DNA of 64,000 nt from Aquariibacter albus. Lineage in GTDB: Bacteria; Pseudomonadota; Gammaproteobacteria; Burkholderiales; Burkholderiaceae_C. The position numbers and the translations under genes were made by a program. The stretch spans positions 119,693-183,692 of the forward strand of contig NZ_JACIVI010000006.1 in assembly GCF_014145335.1 (NCBI RefSeq), written 5' to 3'. Below the pieces are notes generated by a model. That model saw only the letters and a program-made list of their open reading frames with translations, did no database searches and was not told where the DNA came from. Positions 51,668-59,929 of this stretch are shown piece by piece (within the stretch, counting starts at the first letter, position 1; every line of letters begins with the position of its first letter).

Positions 51668-52711
51668 TCAGGCCGGCAGGGCCAGCAGCTCGCGCAGGTT
51701 GGCGTCGATCTGCGCAATGGCCGCCGGGTCGGTGCCGAAGAGGCCGAGGTGGCCGTCGATGCACTCGATGGGCCGGAAGACGCCGCGCGGGACATGGTGG
51801 CACTCGCGCTCCGCATCGGCCGGCGGGAAGAACATGTCGTGGCTGATCGGCATCACATAGGTGTGCGCGCGGATGCGGCCCAGGGCGGCCGGCAGGTCGC
51901 CGCCGGTGTGGCGGGCCACGTCGCCGCGCTGCCACTTCCAGGCCATGGCCAGCAGGTTGTTCGGATCCATGGGGCCGAAGTAGCCGCTCATGAAGCGGTC
52001 GACGAAGTCGTTCATCGAATCGAAGCCCAGCGCACGGTGGCGGCCCTGCTGGAAGAACTCGGTGCTCCAGCCCATCACCGTCCACAGCCGCGCATGGCGG
52101 CGCAGGCCGGCCGCCACCTCGGCGGCGCTGCCGTAGCGGCCCTCGGCAAAGCCCGGGTCGCTGGTGAGGGCCTCGCAGAGCGTCTCCGAGAACAGGGTGT
52201 CGTGCTCGGTGTTGCTGGCGGTGCCGGCGAGGGGCGCGGCGCGCTCGACCATCTCCGGGTAGCGCACGGCCCATTCGTAGGTCTGCTGCGCGCCCATCGA
52301 GCCGCCGAAGACCAAGGCCAGCCTGCGGATCCCGAAGTGCTCGGTCAGCAGGCGGTGCTGGGCCCGCACGTCGTCGCCGATGCGCACCTTCGGGAAGGCC
52401 CAGGGCTTGGCCCCGTGATGCGGCGAGGTCGACAGGCCGTTGCCGATCTGGTTGACCACGAGGATGCAGTACTTCGCCGGGTCCAGCGGCCGGCCGGGGC
52501 CGATGTAGACCTGCTCCATGATCTTGCTGGTGCCCGAGTACCAGGTGGGCACCAGGATCGCGTTGTCCTTGGCGGCATTGAGCTGACCGTGCACGGCCAC
52601 GGCCAGGGTGCACTGCGGCAACTGGCCGCCGTCCTCCAGGTCCAGCGGGCCGATGTCGATGCGCTCGTAGGGGCCGTGCAGCTCCGGGTTGTAGTAGGGA
52701 TGCGGGCTCAT
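51668..52711 (-). CDS. MetX-like alpha/beta hydrolase (predicted esterase)
   Basis: A 347-residue alpha/beta hydrolase of the homoserine O-acetyltransferase-like group. The nucleophile is in VFGGSMGAQQTYEWAVRYPEMV; ILVPTWYSGTSKIMEQVYIGPGRPLDPAKYCILVVNQIGNGLSTSP is the oxyanion-hole region; CIDGHLGLFG contains the catalytic His. Downstream of a Baeyer-Villiger monooxygenase, it most likely hydrolyses the ester or lactone that enzyme makes, rather than acting in methionine synthesis. That role is inference from context. Confidence 0.8.
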   Translation of the reverse strand: MSPHPYYNPELHGPYERIDIGPLDLEDGGQLPQCTLAVAVHGQLNAAKDNAILVPTWYSGTSKIMEQVYIGPGRPLDPAKYCILVVNQIGNGLSTSPHHGAKPWAFPKVRIGDDVRAQHRLLTEHFGIRRLALVFGGSMGAQQTYEWAVRYPEMVERAAPLAGTASNTEHDTLFSETLCEALTSDPGFAEGRYGSAAEVAAGLRRHARLWTVMGWSTEFFQQGRHRALGFDSMNDFVDRFMSGYFGPMDPNNLLAMAWKWQRGDVARHTGGDLPAALGRIRAHTYVMPISHDMFFPPADAERECHHVPRGVFRPIECIDGHLGLFGTDPAAIAQIDANLRELLALPA

Positions 52712-52742
52712 GCGGGTCTCCGTCGTTCTCGTTCACACGGAC

Positions 52743-52770
52743 GGGCCGGGCGCCGCGCGGCGCCCGGCCC
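52743..52770 (-). terminator. Perfect hairpin between BVMO and hydrolase
   Basis: 13-bp perfect arms (52743-52755 and 52758-52770) in the 71-base gap. No T run; possible attenuator between the two genes. Confidence 0.45.
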
Positions 52771-52782
52771 GCGGGGCAGGCC

Positions 52783-54429
52783 TCAGCGGATGTCGAAGCC
52801 CTTGTAGCCGCCGGCGGCCAGGTCCTCGCAGTGCTGGCGGTAGGTGTGCACGCCGCCGATGTAGGACAGCAGGCGGCGCGGCTTGCCCGGCACGTTGGAA
52901 CCCATGTACCAGGAATCGGTCTTGACCACGAGGGTCTTGTTGGCCGTCTCGTCGTGGTGGCTCACCCACTGATCCTGCAGGGCCTGCGAGGCCTCGATGA
53001 CCTTGGCGCCCTGCTGGCGCAGCGACTGGATGCAGTCGCTGATCCAGTTGACCTGCTGCTGCAGGCAGGTGGTCATGTTGCAGAGCGCGGCCGAGGGGGC
53101 CAGCGGCGCACCGGTGGTGAACAGGTTGGGATAGCCGTGGACCTGCAGGCCGAGGGTGGTGCGGATCTCCTGGCTCCATTCGTCCTTCAGCGCGCGGCCG
53201 CCGCGGCCGCGGATGTCGATGCGGGTCAGCGCACCCGAGCCCGCGTCGAAGCCGGTGGCCAGGATCAGGATGTCCAGCGCATGCACCTTGCCGTCGGCGG
53301 TCTGCACGCCCTCGGGGACGATGCGCTCGATCGGCGCCTCCTTCACGTCGACGATCTCGACATTGGGCTGGTGGTAGACCTCCAGGTAGCCGCTCTCCAG
53401 CGGCACGCGGTGGGTGCCGAAGCCGTAGCTGGTCGGGATCAGCTTCTCGCAGAGCACCGGGTCCTTCAGGCGCTCGCGCATCTTGGCGCGCACGAATTCG
53501 CTGACGGCCTCGCTGACGGCCTCGTCGAAGAACATCTCCGAGAAGGAGGCCAGCCACAGCGCGAGCGAACCGTCGGCCCAGAGCTTCTCCAGCACCTCGG
53601 TGCGCTGGGCCGGCGTCAGGTCGGCCCAGGCGCCGTTGGTGAAGTCGTACTCGAAGCCCGAGAAGGTGCGCTGCACGCGCTGCTTGATCTCCTCGAAGCG
53701 CTGGCCCTGCTTCGCCCAGTCGGCCGGGCTGTACTTCGGGTTGCGCATCGGGATGATGTACTGCGGCGTGCGCAGGAAGACCTTCAGGCTGCCGACCTGC
53801 GGCGCGATGGTCTGGATGACCTGGATGCCGGTGGCGCCGGTGCCGACCACGCCGACCCGCTTGCCGACGAAGTCCACCCGCTCCTTCGGCCAGCGCGCGG
53901 TGTGGAAGATCTGGCCCTTGAAGCTTTCCTGGCCGGGGAAGGTGTTGTTCAGCGGCGCCGACAGCATGCCGGTGCAGCTGATCAGGTACTGCGCGCGGAA
54001 GGTCTCGCCCTGCTCGGTCTGCACGGCCCATTCGCCGGCGGCCTCGTCGTAGTGGGCGGCGGCCACGCGGGTGTTGAAGCGGAAGTGCTTGCGCAGGTCG
54101 GTCTTGTCGGCGACGTAGTTCAGCCAGCGCTCGGTCTCGGGCTGGGCCGGATAGCGCTCGGTCGGCTGCCAGTTCTTGTACAGGGCTTCGGAGAACCAGT
54201 ACTGGTAGATCTCGGCCTCGGAGTCGAAGCGGGCGCCGGGGTAGCGGTTCCAGTACCAGGTGCCGCCGACGCCGGAGCCGGCCTCGAAGCCCTGGACCGA
54301 CAGGCCCATCTCGCGCAGGCGGTAGACCTGGTACAGGCCGGCGACGCCGGCGCCGATGACGATGGCATCGACACGCGCGGCCGGCGTGGCGGCGGTCGGG
54401 GAGGGACGTTCCTGGACGGCGGTGTTCAT
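52783..54429 (-). CDS. Flavin-containing Baeyer-Villiger monooxygenase
   Basis: Type I BVMO inserting one oxygen next to a ketone, using FAD and NADPH; 548 residues. FAD motif VIGAGVAGLYQVYRLREMG; NADPH motif GVVGTGATGIQVIQTIA. The BVMO fingerprint F-x-G-x3-H-x3-W is present as FKGQIFHTARW. GTWYWNRYPGARFDSEAEIYQYWFS fits the cyclohexanone/phenylacetone monooxygenase branch. Start ATG at 54429. Lies after cytochrome c with a terminator-like hairpin between. Confidence 0.93.
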   Translation of the reverse strand: MNTAVQERPSPTAATPAARVDAIVIGAGVAGLYQVYRLREMGLSVQGFEAGSGVGGTWYWNRYPGARFDSEAEIYQYWFSEALYKNWQPTERYPAQPETERWLNYVADKTDLRKHFRFNTRVAAAHYDEAAGEWAVQTEQGETFRAQYLISCTGMLSAPLNNTFPGQESFKGQIFHTARWPKERVDFVGKRVGVVGTGATGIQVIQTIAPQVGSLKVFLRTPQYIIPMRNPKYSPADWAKQGQRFEEIKQRVQRTFSGFEYDFTNGAWADLTPAQRTEVLEKLWADGSLALWLASFSEMFFDEAVSEAVSEFVRAKMRERLKDPVLCEKLIPTSYGFGTHRVPLESGYLEVYHQPNVEIVDVKEAPIERIVPEGVQTADGKVHALDILILATGFDAGSGALTRIDIRGRGGRALKDEWSQEIRTTLGLQVHGYPNLFTTGAPLAPSAALCNMTTCLQQQVNWISDCIQSLRQQGAKVIEASQALQDQWVSHHDETANKTLVVKTDSWYMGSNVPGKPRRLLSYIGGVHTYRQHCEDLAAGGYKGFDIR

Positions 54430-54456
54430 GGCGGGTGCTCCTTCAGGGGAAAAGGC

Positions 54457-54482
54457 GGCCCGGCCCCGGGAAGGGCCGGGCC
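54457..54482 (-). terminator. Terminator-like hairpin between cytochrome c and BVMO
   Basis: 10-bp perfect arms (54457-54466 and 54473-54482). On the minus strand the stem is followed by GCCTTTTCCCC, the best T run after any hairpin in this region. It should lower readthrough from the dehydrogenase genes into the BVMO gene. Confidence 0.55.
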
Positions 54483-54511
54483 AAGGTGTTCGGGCGGAGG
54501 CCCGATGAAGA

Positions 54512-54874
54512 TCAGGGTTGCGGCCGGGGCTGGCCGCCGAGGGACTTGATGTAGGCCACGATCTGCCAGATCTGCTCGTCCGGGATCGAGTCCTTCCAGG
54601 CCGGCATCACGTTCGAGCCGCGCTGGCGGCCCTCGCGGATGACCTGGTGGATCAGGGCCGGATCCCAGTCGATGCGATCGCGGAAGGGCCGGTGCTTGCC
54701 GGCGTCGCCCTCCGAGCCATGGCAGTAGGCGCAGGTGGCGACGAACTTCGCGCGGCCGGCCTGGACCATGGCCGGATCGCGCAGCGCATCGGCCTCGGGG
54801 GGCGCGGCGGCCCCGGCGAAGGCGGCGGCGCCGAACAGCACCAGGCCGAGCAGCGGCTTCGGAAGCGCAAACAT
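54512..54874 (-). CDS. Periplasmic c-type cytochrome
   Basis: A 120-residue exported monohaem cytochrome. Signal peptide PKPLLGLVLFGAAAFAGAAA, haem motif CAYCH at 48-52, likely axial Met in SNVMPAWKDSIPDEQIWQIVAYIKSLGG. It starts eight bases after the PQQ dehydrogenase stop and is probably its direct electron acceptor, as XoxG/MxaG-type cytochromes are for methanol dehydrogenases. Confidence 0.92.
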   Translation of the reverse strand: MFALPKPLLGLVLFGAAAFAGAAAPPEADALRDPAMVQAGRAKFVATCAYCHGSEGDAGKHRPFRDRIDWDPALIHQVIREGRQRGSNVMPAWKDSIPDEQIWQIVAYIKSLGGQPRPQP

Positions 54875-54882
54875 GGCCGGCC

Positions 54883-56562
54883 TCACTCGACGGTGAAGGC
54901 CACCAGGGCCGCGCCGCCGCGCACGTCCTTGAACTCCGGCCAGGCGCCCGAGGAGAAGCCTGGGAAGAGCGAGCCGAAGCCGGTCGCGACGACGAGGTAC
55001 TGCTTGCCGCCGGCCGAGTAGCTGACGATGCCGCCCCGCATGCCGGAGCCGACGTTGAACTGCCACAGCTCCTTGCCGGTGCCGGCGTCATGCGCACGCA
55101 GGATGCCGCGCGGGTCGCCGTTGAAGACCAGGCCGCCGCCGGTGGCCAGCACATGGGCCAGGCCCGGTACCTCGCTGGGCAGGCTCCACGCGCGCTGGCC
55201 GGTGATCGGGTCGTAGGCCGCGAAGCGTGCGCTGGCGGGCTTGCCGCCGGGGCCGACGAAGTCGATGGCCGAGACGTCGAAGTAGGGCTGCGAGAAGGCC
55301 AGCGACTCGACCGGCTGCGCGGCGATGGTCACCTTGGCGCAGAGCTCGTGGCCGTTGCTGTACCAGAGCTTGGTCTGCGGGCTGTAGGCCCCGGCGTTCC
55401 AGCTTCGCGCCCCCAGGGCGCTGGGGCAGAAGACGTCGCTCTTGCCCGGTTGGGGCGCGCGGCGGCCCACCAGGGCGCCGGTCTTGCGATCGACGGTCTG
55501 GACCCAGTCGACATGCTCGGCGAACTTCCACACGTCCTGCACCTGGCCGGTCTTGCGGTCCAGCACGGTCACGAAGCCGCCCTTGTTCAGGTGCATCAGC
55601 AGCTCCTTGCCGTCCTTCTCCAGCATCACGAACTCGTAGGCGGCGTCGAAGTCCCAGCCGTCGTTCGGAATCTCCTGGTGGTGCCACTTGATGCGGCCGG
55701 TGGCCGGGTCCAGCGCCAGGAGGGTGGAGGTGTAGAGGTTGTCGCCCGCACGGGCCTGCGGGTTGTAGTCCGGCGCCGGGTTGGACGTGCCGATGAAGTA
55801 GGTGTCGTTCTTCGCGTCGTACTGGCCGGACAGCCAGGCACCGCCCCCGCCGCTGTTGCCCGACTTGCCGGGCCAGCTCTTCGGATCGTCCTTGATCGTG
55901 TCCAGCGCCCACAGCGGCTTGCCCGTCTCGGCATCCACCGCATGCAGCTTGCCGCGCTGGGCCAGGTCGCCGCCGGTGGGGCCGGCGATCAGGGCCTTGC
56001 CGGCCAGGATGGGGGCCGAGGTGAAGTTGCAGCCATGGCAGGCCTTGGGATCGACGATGCGCGTCTTCCACACCTCCTTGCCGGTCTTCTGGTCGAGCGC
56101 GATCAGCTGGCCGTCGCTGGTGCCGAGGTAGACCTTGCCGCGGCCGACGCTGATGCCGCGCGTGTAGAAGCCGAACAGCGACTTCTGGTAGACCGCGTCC
56201 ATCTCCGGCGCGTAGGACCACAGCGTGCGGCCGGTGGCGGCCTCCACGGCGAAGGTCTTGTTGGCCGAGGCCGCGTAGTACAGCACCCCGTCCAGCACGA
56301 TGGGCGTGGCCTGCAGGCCCTGGGTGATCTCGCCGGGCTGGTGGATCCAGGCCACCTTCAGCTTGGCGATGTTGGACTTGTTGATCTGCTCCAGGGGGCT
56401 GTAGCGCCAGCCCCGCCAGTCACCGTGGTACTCGGGCCAGTTGCTGCCAGCCAGCTCGGCCGCGGCCGTGCCGGCCAGCGCGAGCAGGCCCGCAGCCAGG
56501 CCGGTGCGCTGCATCAGCTTGCGCAGGGACGGCCTGCGGCTTGTCGTCGTGGGGTACGTCAT
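54883..56562 (-). CDS. PQQ-dependent alcohol dehydrogenase (quinoprotein)
   Basis: Periplasmic eight-bladed propeller quinoprotein, 559 residues, exported by a twin-Arg-like or Sec leader (RRPSLRKLMQRTGLAAGLLALAGTAAA). NWPEYHGDWRGWRYSPLEQI opens blade 1. The tryptophan-docking repeats include GQLIALDQKTGKEVWKTRI, GRIKWHHQEIPNDGWDFDAAYEF and GKELWQFNVGSGM. The catalytic Asp is in WDFD; the Asp two residues on is discussed as a finding. The adjacent-Cys ring of methanol dehydrogenases is absent (SLFGFYTRG at that place). There is a C-x2-C at KACHGCNFTSAP. No fused haem domain. Substrate probably a secondary alcohol, by context. Confidence 0.9.
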   Translation of the reverse strand: MTYPTTTSRRPSLRKLMQRTGLAAGLLALAGTAAAELAGSNWPEYHGDWRGWRYSPLEQINKSNIAKLKVAWIHQPGEITQGLQATPIVLDGVLYYAASANKTFAVEAATGRTLWSYAPEMDAVYQKSLFGFYTRGISVGRGKVYLGTSDGQLIALDQKTGKEVWKTRIVDPKACHGCNFTSAPILAGKALIAGPTGGDLAQRGKLHAVDAETGKPLWALDTIKDDPKSWPGKSGNSGGGGAWLSGQYDAKNDTYFIGTSNPAPDYNPQARAGDNLYTSTLLALDPATGRIKWHHQEIPNDGWDFDAAYEFVMLEKDGKELLMHLNKGGFVTVLDRKTGQVQDVWKFAEHVDWVQTVDRKTGALVGRRAPQPGKSDVFCPSALGARSWNAGAYSPQTKLWYSNGHELCAKVTIAAQPVESLAFSQPYFDVSAIDFVGPGGKPASARFAAYDPITGQRAWSLPSEVPGLAHVLATGGGLVFNGDPRGILRAHDAGTGKELWQFNVGSGMRGGIVSYSAGGKQYLVVATGFGSLFPGFSSGAWPEFKDVRGGAALVAFTVE

Positions 56563-56673
56563 CGTGTGTCTCCTCGGTTCTCGGGCCCGCGGCCCCGGAC
56601 GATCCGGGTGCGGCCGGCAGCGTCTGGTGGGGTCCCAGCGGACCCCGGAACCGACCGCTGCAGCCCTTGAATC

Positions 56674-56689
56674 TCAAGTGCTGTGCCAA
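56674..56689 (-). promoter_or_regulatory. Sigma-54-like promoter of the PQQ dehydrogenase operon
   Basis: Minus-strand TTGGCACAGCACTTGA. It matches TGGCACG-N4-TTGC except for A in place of G after GGCAC and A in place of the last C. It lies 112 bases upstream of the dehydrogenase ATG and aligns with a second copy at 63609-63624 (19 of 27 bases over the extended match). Confidence 0.55.
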
Positions 56690-56785
56690 GCGCCCGGCGG
56701 GCTTCGAACGAGGGATTCCCCCCAGCGGAATCGCGGTTTCGGACAGCGCCGGGACGGCGGCCGGGCCCTGCGCCCCCCTGGGGCC

Positions 56786-56810
56786 GGACAGGCTGTCCGA
56801 GACTTCGGAC
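56786..56810 (-). promoter_or_regulatory. Upstream compound palindrome (activator site), copy 1
   Basis: Plus-strand GGACAGGCTGTCC overlapping GTCCGA-N4-TCGGAC (25 bases in all). It sits 96 bases upstream of the sigma-54-like box and is almost the same as copy 2 at 63720-63745. Confidence 0.65.
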
Positions 56811-56877
56811 GCCGCCCGGCCCGCCCCTGGGTTGCCCTGGAGACCCCGCGGCGGCAGGCCGGCGGGCCCAAGGACCA

Positions 56878-56919
56878 GGGGGTCGGTCCCCGGGCCAGGC
56901 TGCCCGGGGACCGACCCCC
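56878..56919 (-). terminator. 18-bp perfect hairpin downstream of the DUF1329 gene
   Basis: Arms 56878-56895 and 56902-56919 pair perfectly around a six-base loop. It lies 51 bases past the DUF1329 stop on the minus strand. It likely ends the transporter transcript before the PQQ dehydrogenase promoter region, and would also act on plus-strand transcription. Confidence 0.65.
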
Positions 56920-56969
56920 TCATGTCATGCCGTCCCGGGCCCAGGGCCCGGGCGGTCCGCGGCGATGAC

Positions 56970-58277
56970 TTACTTGCCGCCGCCGGTCGCCACTTCCTCA
57001 AGCTTCTGAAGCGACACGTCCGCGTCCTTCACGCCCTTGGGATTGGCCTTCATGTTGGAGGACCAGGTGGTCGAGTGATTGCGCTTCACGTCGATCACAT
57101 GGCCGACCACCGGCATCACGGCCTTGTAGCCGTCCTCGCCCACGTCGGGCCGGTTCTGGAAGACCATGAACTTCCAGAACTCGCCCTTCTGGTCGTACAT
57201 CTCGCCGAGGTAGGGCCGCGGGAAGTCGACTTCCATGTAGACGACCTTCTTGCTGTACGGGTGCTCGGCCGGCGGCGTGCCCTCGACCACATAGACCTCG
57301 CGCGGCTCCCACTCGATGTGCTTGGCCGGGAAGAAGTAGGGCTTCTCGGTCAGGCCGACGGAGGGGAATTCCTCGGGCGTGTCGCGCTTGCTCTTGTCGA
57401 CGCTCAGCTCGGGGCTGTGGGCCACGGCCAGCACCCAGCGCTTGCCGACCAGCTTGTTGGCGCGGTACTTGGTGGGGAAGGCATCCCAGATGTCCCAGTC
57501 GTCATAGAGCTGGTCGGTGCCGCCGATGGGGTCCATCCACGCGCCACCCGACAGGCGCCGCGTGCGGCGCACGGACTTCAGGTAGGCCCAGGTGTCGTCG
57601 GGCTTGGCCGAGGTCGGGTCGTTGTAGCGGACCGAGAAGGTGCCCAGGCCGCGGATGTCCTGCGGGCTGGTCGCGAAGAGGTAGGTCTTCTGCGAGACGC
57701 TGCCGTCGCCCACCGTGACCGGCCCGCCGTCGAGCCGGCCCTCCATGTAGTAGCGGCGCGATTGCCAGCGCTGCACGCGCTCCACGCCCTTGTCGCCGTG
57801 GATGAAGACGAAGGAGATGTCGCGCAGGTCCATCGTCGCGCCGTAGGTGGCGGCGCGCAGGTTCCAGATCACCTTGTCGCCGGCATGCGGGTCGTCGAGC
57901 TTGATGGTCTCCGGCGGGAAGGGCATGCCCGCCACCCAGCCGCTCATGGTGCGGTCGGCCGGATTGAACTTCACCGTGCCGAGGCCCTTCTTGGTCGCCT
58001 CGACGTACTTCGGGTCCATCTCGATCTTCTTGGACTTGGCCAGCTTGATGGTCAGGCCGTGGACCTTGATCATCTCCTCCAGCCGCGCGGGCACCATGCT
58101 GGCGATGGTCTTGCCCTCGAAGGTGTCGGACTTGATCTTGTCGAAGTTCTCCTTCGTGATCACGAAGCCCGGCGGCAGCTCGGCCGCACGGGCCAGGCCC
58201 GGCAGCAGGCCGCCGGCGGCCAGCACGCTGCTGGCCAGCAGCATGCGGTTGAAGGTGGAACGCTTGATGGCTTTCAT
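56970..58277 (-). CDS. DUF1329 family envelope protein
   Basis: A 435-residue exported protein; signal peptide TFNRMLLASSVLAAGGLLPGLARAAE. The mature part is beta-rich, with NLRAATYGATMDLRDISFVFIHG, WQSRRYYMEGRL and EWEPREVYVVEGTPPAEHPYSKKVVYMEVDFPRPYLGEMYDQKGEFWKFM, typical of DUF1329 (LolA/LolB-like fold proposed). It pairs with the DUF1302 gene 17 bases upstream, as in many genomes. Probably moves or binds hydrophobic molecules between membranes. Confidence 0.9.
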   Translation of the reverse strand: MKAIKRSTFNRMLLASSVLAAGGLLPGLARAAELPPGFVITKENFDKIKSDTFEGKTIASMVPARLEEMIKVHGLTIKLAKSKKIEMDPKYVEATKKGLGTVKFNPADRTMSGWVAGMPFPPETIKLDDPHAGDKVIWNLRAATYGATMDLRDISFVFIHGDKGVERVQRWQSRRYYMEGRLDGGPVTVGDGSVSQKTYLFATSPQDIRGLGTFSVRYNDPTSAKPDDTWAYLKSVRRTRRLSGGAWMDPIGGTDQLYDDWDIWDAFPTKYRANKLVGKRWVLAVAHSPELSVDKSKRDTPEEFPSVGLTEKPYFFPAKHIEWEPREVYVVEGTPPAEHPYSKKVVYMEVDFPRPYLGEMYDQKGEFWKFMVFQNRPDVGEDGYKAVMPVVGHVIDVKRNHSTTWSSNMKANPKGVKDADVSLQKLEEVATGGGK

Positions 58278-58294
58278 GGACGTGTCTCCTCGTG

Positions 58295-59848
58295 TCAGAA
58301 CTGACGGGTCAGGCGGAAGGTGAGCTGGCTGCTCTTGTGGAAATAGCCGAAGAGCTGGACGTCCGGGTTGGGATCGAACAGTCCGTTGGACGCGTGGTCA
58401 CGGTTCCAGAAGATGTCGGCCTCCACCTTCGCGCGCCACTGGTCACCCAGCACGAAGTCCACGGCCGGGATGAAGAAGCCACCGCCATGCTTCAGATCGA
58501 ACCCGACGGCGAAGCTCGGGTTGATCGTGTCGCTGCGGTAGTTCAGCACCGTGAACATCGTCAGGATCGGGTTGTGCTTCGACAGCGGCGAGCCGTAGGC
58601 GAAGAGCCGCACCAGGTCGTCCGATCGGTCGAGGCCGGGGATCCAGGTGTTGAAGAGCTGGACCGAGGAGAAGGACGGGCGGCTGGTGCCGAGCAGTTCC
58701 TGGAAGTTCAGGTTCTTGTCGGCGCGCAGCATCATCGTGACCGTGTCCTTGCGCTTCACGCCGCCCAGGCCCAGGCCGGCAGCTGCGCCGCGGGTGGGGG
58801 CGGTCAGCGGGCCGGTGCCGACGTTGTAGGGCTGGCCGATCGTGTAGGCCATCTCCGCGCTCAGGACCGAGTCGATCGCCGGCGTGTAGCCGCTGACCGT
58901 CGCGCCGACCACGTCGATCGTCGGGTGGATCAGGTCGAAGAGCTCGCCGGAGGCGGCGTTCTTCGGATCCTTCTTCCACGGCTTGAAGACCGAGTTGGCC
59001 ACCGGGTCCGCGGAGAAGGTCCGCACGTAGGCGAAGGAGTAGCTGACCGGTCCGGCCTCGCCCGACCAGCGCAGGCCGCCGGTGATGTCCTTGTAGTCGC
59101 CCTCGGGGTGCTTGCAGTCCTTCGAGGTGACGGCCGAGAGGTCGTAGCCGCGGTAGGGGTTGAAGAACCAGCGGCCGCCTCGGATGTCGTAGGTGTTGCC
59201 GATGTCCTTGCAGCGATCCAGGCCCGGGCGAAGGTAGGCATGCACCTGGCCCTTGGCCTCGGGCACGTCGATCTTGGTGCTGATCATCCACAGCGGCTTG
59301 CGCCACTCCTCGTTCTCGCCCTCGAAGAACAGGCGCCAGCTCAGGTCGTAGCCGTGCACCAGGTCCATCGCGTGGAAGAAGTCGGACTCGCCCCAGACGA
59401 TCTGCTGCTTGCCCAGGCGCACCGTGGTGCGGTCGCCAAGCTTCATCTCGCCCCACAGCTCGCGGATCTCCGCGGCGTTGTAGTTGTCCAGGATGCTGCG
59501 GCTGTCGCCGCCCTGGGTGCCGGTGGTGGCCCGCAGGCGCTCCAGGTCGGCCAGGTAGCTCGTCTTGGCCTCGCGGTCGACGCGCAGCACGCCCTTCCAC
59601 TGCACGGGGCCGGTACGGGCGTCGGCGTCGAGCAAGGCCGAGCCGCGCAGCATCGAGAGCTTGCCCTTGTCGTTCGAGGGGGTCTCGGGCTGGTCCTCCA
59701 GGTTGAAGGATGCCCAGCCGCGCAGGTAGCCGCCCACCCGCAGGCTGTTGCCGCTGGATGCGGCCCCGCCCTCCTCCGCCAGGGCGGGCCCTGCCGCCGC
59801 GCCGAGGCCGACGGCCAGGGCCGTCACCATCTGCTTCATCGTGTTCAC
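58295..59848 (-). CDS. DUF1302 family outer-membrane protein
   Basis: A 517-residue predicted outer-membrane beta-barrel. A signal peptide (MVTALAVGLGAAAGPALAEE) is followed by the DUF1302 start LRVGGYLRGWASFNLEDQPETPSND, ELWGEMKLGDRTTVRLGKQQIVWGESDFFHAMDLVHGYDLSWRLFFEGENEEWRKPLWM, and the C-terminal barrel end SQLTFRLTRQF (terminal Phe). GTG at 59848 has GGAGGAG five bases upstream; ATG at 59839 is the alternative. Probably a channel for hydrophobic substrates working with the RND protein. Confidence 0.88.
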   Translation of the reverse strand: MNTMKQMVTALAVGLGAAAGPALAEEGGAASSGNSLRVGGYLRGWASFNLEDQPETPSNDKGKLSMLRGSALLDADARTGPVQWKGVLRVDREAKTSYLADLERLRATTGTQGGDSRSILDNYNAAEIRELWGEMKLGDRTTVRLGKQQIVWGESDFFHAMDLVHGYDLSWRLFFEGENEEWRKPLWMISTKIDVPEAKGQVHAYLRPGLDRCKDIGNTYDIRGGRWFFNPYRGYDLSAVTSKDCKHPEGDYKDITGGLRWSGEAGPVSYSFAYVRTFSADPVANSVFKPWKKDPKNAASGELFDLIHPTIDVVGATVSGYTPAIDSVLSAEMAYTIGQPYNVGTGPLTAPTRGAAAGLGLGGVKRKDTVTMMLRADKNLNFQELLGTSRPSFSSVQLFNTWIPGLDRSDDLVRLFAYGSPLSKHNPILTMFTVLNYRSDTINPSFAVGFDLKHGGGFFIPAVDFVLGDQWRAKVEADIFWNRDHASNGLFDPNPDVQLFGYFHKSSQLTFRLTRQF

Positions 59849-59929
59849 GTGATCTCCTCCATCGTTGCTGAGAGGGCGATCGGCCGTCTCCATCCCCGGT
59901 CCGGCCGACCGCCTGGGGGGTCGCGGGCC

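Noticed and set aside
51668..52711. metX (homoserine O-acetyltransferase)
   Set aside because: The fold group is right, but the context is a BVMO operon and the sequence departs from MetX around the nucleophile (GGSMGAQQ versus GGSMGGMQ).
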